Shown here: one piece after another, positions 12,214 to 14,389 of the stretch
How the letters are laid out: every line of letters starts with the position of its first letter
How positions within the stretch are numbered: the first letter of the stretch is position 1
Assembly: GCA_919901875.1 (NCBI GenBank)
Contig: CAKKQG010000436.1
Span: forward strand, 1 to 14,389
Direction of reading: 5' to 3'
Length of the DNA: 14,389 nucleotides
Origin: Anaerolineales bacterium
Lineage (GTDB): Bacteria; Chloroflexota; Anaerolineae; Anaerolineales; VGOW01
Notes under the pieces: model-generated
What the model saw: only the letters and a program-made list of their open reading frames with translations
What the model was told of the DNA's origin: nothing
The model's database searches: none
Translations under genes and position numbers: made by a program

Positions 12214-14370
12214 ATGAAGTTCACAATACAAACCCAACTTTTGCTTGCCGGCGCCGCGTTCTCGTTGTTGATCTTAGGCGTGGGGTTGACGGGCGTGTGG
12301 CAAGCGCGAGCGGTTAACGAGGTGCTTAGCACGGACACGGTGTATCACGCTAATGCGCGTTTTAACGTAGCACATATCGGCGGCTTGGTGGGTGAGTTTA
12401 ACGACGCACATTCTGAATACTTGCTCAACATTTATTCAGATAAGGCGACACTTCGTGCTGAGCGCGCCCAATATGCTAAAACGATTGAAACCGCCTTTAA
12501 TGATACTGACACATGGATAGAGCAGCCGGATGAAAAAGCAGCTCTCGCTAATCTCCGAACTGCGTTTGCATCATTTAATATAGCCGGGTTCGCTATGCTC
12601 GACGCGCAAGATGCGGTGTTGAACAAACGTCAATCGGGGGCGAGCGCTTCGGAGATCGGTAGTGCCGAAGCAGTGGTGGCGAACAAGATGATCGCTTTTG
12701 ACGATTTGCGCGGCAAACTTTATGAGCAGATCGATTCGCTTTCGACTCTTGAGGCGACATTGCTGGATAAGAGCAAGGTGGCTGCGGCAGATCAGGTGAC
12801 GCGGGCGATCTGGGTTTTACTTTCGCTCACGGCGATCTGTATTCCGGCGAGCATGATCATTGCGCTGTTTATTTCACGCCGGATCACTCACCCCTTACGC
12901 GAAATGATGCTGGCTTCGCAAAGGATTGCCGATGTGGATCTGCAAGCGTTGGTAGGGGCGATGACGGCTATGTCGCAAGGCGACCTAACGCGCTCGGTAA
13001 CGATCTCAGCCTATTCCCTGAAGACCCAATCGGATGATGAGGTGGGGAAGATGGCGCGAGCGTTCGATACGATCATCACTCGTTTGCAAGAAGTGGGTAA
13101 AGTCTTTGGCGTGATGTCCGATAATTTACAAGTGGCGGTTCAACAAGTTGCCGAGAACGCGAATTCGGTGGGTACGGCTTCTTTGCAGCTCTCAGTAGCG
13201 GCTGACCAAGCCGGGCAAGCGACTTCGCAGATTGCCGCCACGATCCAACAAGTGGCGAAAGGCACAGAACAACAATCCGAATCGGTGACGCGCACGGCGG
13301 CATCGGTGGAACAGATGAAGCGGGCGATTGATAGTGTGGCGCGTGGGGCGCAGGAGCAAGCAGCGTCGGTTAGCAAGTCATCGGCGATCACGTCACAGAT
13401 CGCTTCGGCGATTCAAGAGGTGGCGAACAACGCCCAAATGGTGAAGAAGGATTCGGCTAACGCGGCAGAGACGGCGCGCGCCAGCGGGAAGACGGTGCAA
13501 GAAACTATCGTCGGGATGACTATGATCAAATCAAAAGTAGGCGCGTCGGCGATGAAAGTGAAAGAGATGGGGGCGCGTTCCGATCAGATTGGGGTGATTG
13601 TGGAAACGATAGATGACATCGCCTCACAAACGAATCTGTTGGCGTTGAATGCGGCGATTGAGGCGGCGCGCGCCGGTGAACACGGCAAAGGCTTCGCGGT
13701 GGTGGCGGATGAGGTGAGGAAGTTGGCTGAAAAATCTGCCGCCGCTACGAAAGAGATCGGTGGACTCATCAAAGACATTCAAAAAACCGTTGCCGAAGCG
13801 GTGAGCGCGATGGATGAAAGCGCGAAAGAAGTTGAATCGGGGACGGTGAAGGCGAATGAATCGGGGCAGGCGCTGGCTAACATTCTTACCTCGACTGAAG
13901 CGGTGAGCGCGCGGGCTGAGGCTACTTACAACGCGACGCAAAAGATGAGCGCGATGTCGAATGAGTTAGTGAGCGCGATGGATTCGGTGAGCGCGGTTAC
14001 TGAAGGGAACATGGCGGCAACAGAAGTGATGGCGGCCGGTTCAACCGAAGTGATGCAAAGCATTGAGAACATTGCCAGCGTGAGCGAAGAGAATAGCGCG
14101 GCAGTGGAAGAAGTGAGCGCGGGGGCGGAAGAGATGAGCGCGCAAGTAGAAGAGGTAACGGCGAACGCGCAGTCGTTAGCCGAGATGGCAAAGTCGTTGC
14201 AAGAGATCGTGGCGCAATTTAAATTGAGCGAAGAGGGGAAGAAAGTTGAATTGCCTGCTCAACCCAAAGCGCAACCTCTCGTTCGGGACGCAGTTCAACT
14301 GCATCCCGAACGAGCGAAAATTGTGTCGGGCAATGGGCGTCGCTATGAAGAGTTGCCTACAATGAAGTAG
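12214..14370 (+). CDS. Methyl-accepting chemotaxis protein (mcp2)
   Basis: 718-residue inner-membrane receptor. TM1 is at about 8-28, a helical periplasmic sensor of about 170 residues (29-198, four-helix-bundle size), and TM2 at about 199-221. An extended HAMP (222-292) is followed by the signalling coiled coil (to about 668), with the kinase-control tip at 466-508 ([37 protein letters not shown]). The tip is nearly identical to mcp1, so both likely use the same CheA. The ATG at 12214 has GGAG (12203-12206) 7 bases upstream; an in-frame ATG at 12142 would read through the structured leader and is rejected. The 48-residue C-terminal tail lacks a CheR pentapeptide and contains an in-frame palindromic repeat (residues 689-701). 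It has no extra C-terminal domain. Confidence 0.94.
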   Translation: MKFTIQTQLLLAGAAFSLLILGVGLTGVWQARAVNEVLSTDTVYHANARFNVAHIGGLVGEFNDAHSEYLLNIYSDKATLRAERAQYAKTIETAFNDTDTWIEQPDEKAALANLRTAFASFNIAGFAMLDAQDAVLNKRQSGASASEIGSAEAVVANKMIAFDDLRGKLYEQIDSLSTLEATLLDKSKVAAADQVTRAIWVLLSLTAICIPASMIIALFISRRITHPLREMMLASQRIADVDLQALVGAMTAMSQGDLTRSVTISAYSLKTQSDDEVGKMARAFDTIITRLQEVGKVFGVMSDNLQVAVQQVAENANSVGTASLQLSVAADQAGQATSQIAATIQQVAKGTEQQSESVTRTAASVEQMKRAIDSVARGAQEQAASVSKSSAITSQIASAIQEVANNAQMVKKDSANAAETARASGKTVQETIVGMTMIKSKVGASAMKVKEMGARSDQIGVIVETIDDIASQTNLLALNAAIEAARAGEHGKGFAVVADEVRKLAEKSAAATKEIGGLIKDIQKTVAEAVSAMDESAKEVESGTVKANESGQALANILTSTEAVSARAEATYNATQKMSAMSNELVSAMDSVSAVTEGNMAATEVMAAGSTEVMQSIENIASVSEENSAAVEEVSAGAEEMSAQVEEVTANAQSLAEMAKSLQEIVAQFKLSEEGKKVELPAQPKAQPLVRDAVQLHPERAKIVSGNGRRYEELPTMK
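14278..14314. repeat. In-frame palindromic repeat in the mcp2 tail
   Basis: CTCGTTCGGGACGCAGTT (14278-14295) and AACTGCATCCCGAACGAG (14297-14314) are complementary over 18 bases with one mismatch (14289/14303), around a single C. The 37-base palindrome encodes about [13 protein letters not shown] in the disordered-looking tail after the signalling coiled coil and keeps the frame open to the stop at 14370. Confidence 0.85.
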
Positions 14371-14389
14371 TGCTGACTTTTATTTTATA

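Noticed and set aside
12003..12338. Minus-strand reading frame of 111 residues across the mcp2 leader
   Set aside because: It contains a GFEP stretch that arises from antisense reading of a T-loop sequence and overlaps the mcp2 start; it is a shadow frame.
5641..13770. Long near-identical DNA between mcp1 and mcp2 as a mobile duplication
   Set aside because: The similarity follows the conserved MCP signalling tip, which is nearly invariant at protein level across receptors, so paralogy is sufficient.

Overview
The window is a compact chemotaxis (che) gene cluster. Every recognisable gene lies on the plus strand. Gene order: cheC, cheD, cheY, cheB1, cheX1, cheX2, a 993-residue methyl-accepting chemotaxis protein (mcp1), cheA, cheB2, cheR, cheX3, then a 675-bp non-coding stretch and a second receptor gene (mcp2). 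There is no cheW, no cheZ and no flagellar gene. CheC, CheD and CheX instead of CheZ give the system a Bacillus/Thermotoga-like wiring. With the moderate GC content and the many palindromic repeats, this suggests an environmental bacterium, possibly Chloroflexota (Anaerolineae-like). That placement is inference from style and was not tested by a search.

Layout. Positions 73-3858 hold an adaptation, response and dephosphorylation block with tight or overlapping genes. Positions 3913-6894 hold mcp1, a membrane receptor with a large helical sensor and an unusual extra globular domain after the signalling coiled coil. Positions 7023-11538 hold the kinase CheA, a second methylesterase CheB, the methyltransferase CheR and a third CheX. 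Positions 11539-12213 carry no gene but hold a nested inverted-repeat element, a hairpin leader or terminator, and a tRNA-T-arm-like hairpin enclosed in a long terminator-like stem. Positions 12214-14370 hold mcp2, probably a separate transcription unit.

How it works together. The two receptors would control CheA autophosphorylation at His51. Phosphate passes to CheY (Asp52) and to the receiver domains of CheB1 and CheB2. CheR and the CheBs set receptor methylation and CheD deamidates receptors and binds CheC. CheC plus three CheX proteins would drain phosphate from the three receiver proteins. Four phosphatase-family proteins and two CheBs for one CheA and one stand-alone CheY is an unusual balance. 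The motor output is not in the window.

The most striking features are: (i) a V4R/TIGR02265-like domain fused to the C-terminus of mcp1; (ii) palindromic repeats lying in frame inside cheA and mcp2 and forming the end of cheX2, with others between genes; (iii) an 11-unit heptanucleotide array that supplies the end and stop codon of cheB2; (iv) the structured RNA-like region upstream of mcp2.
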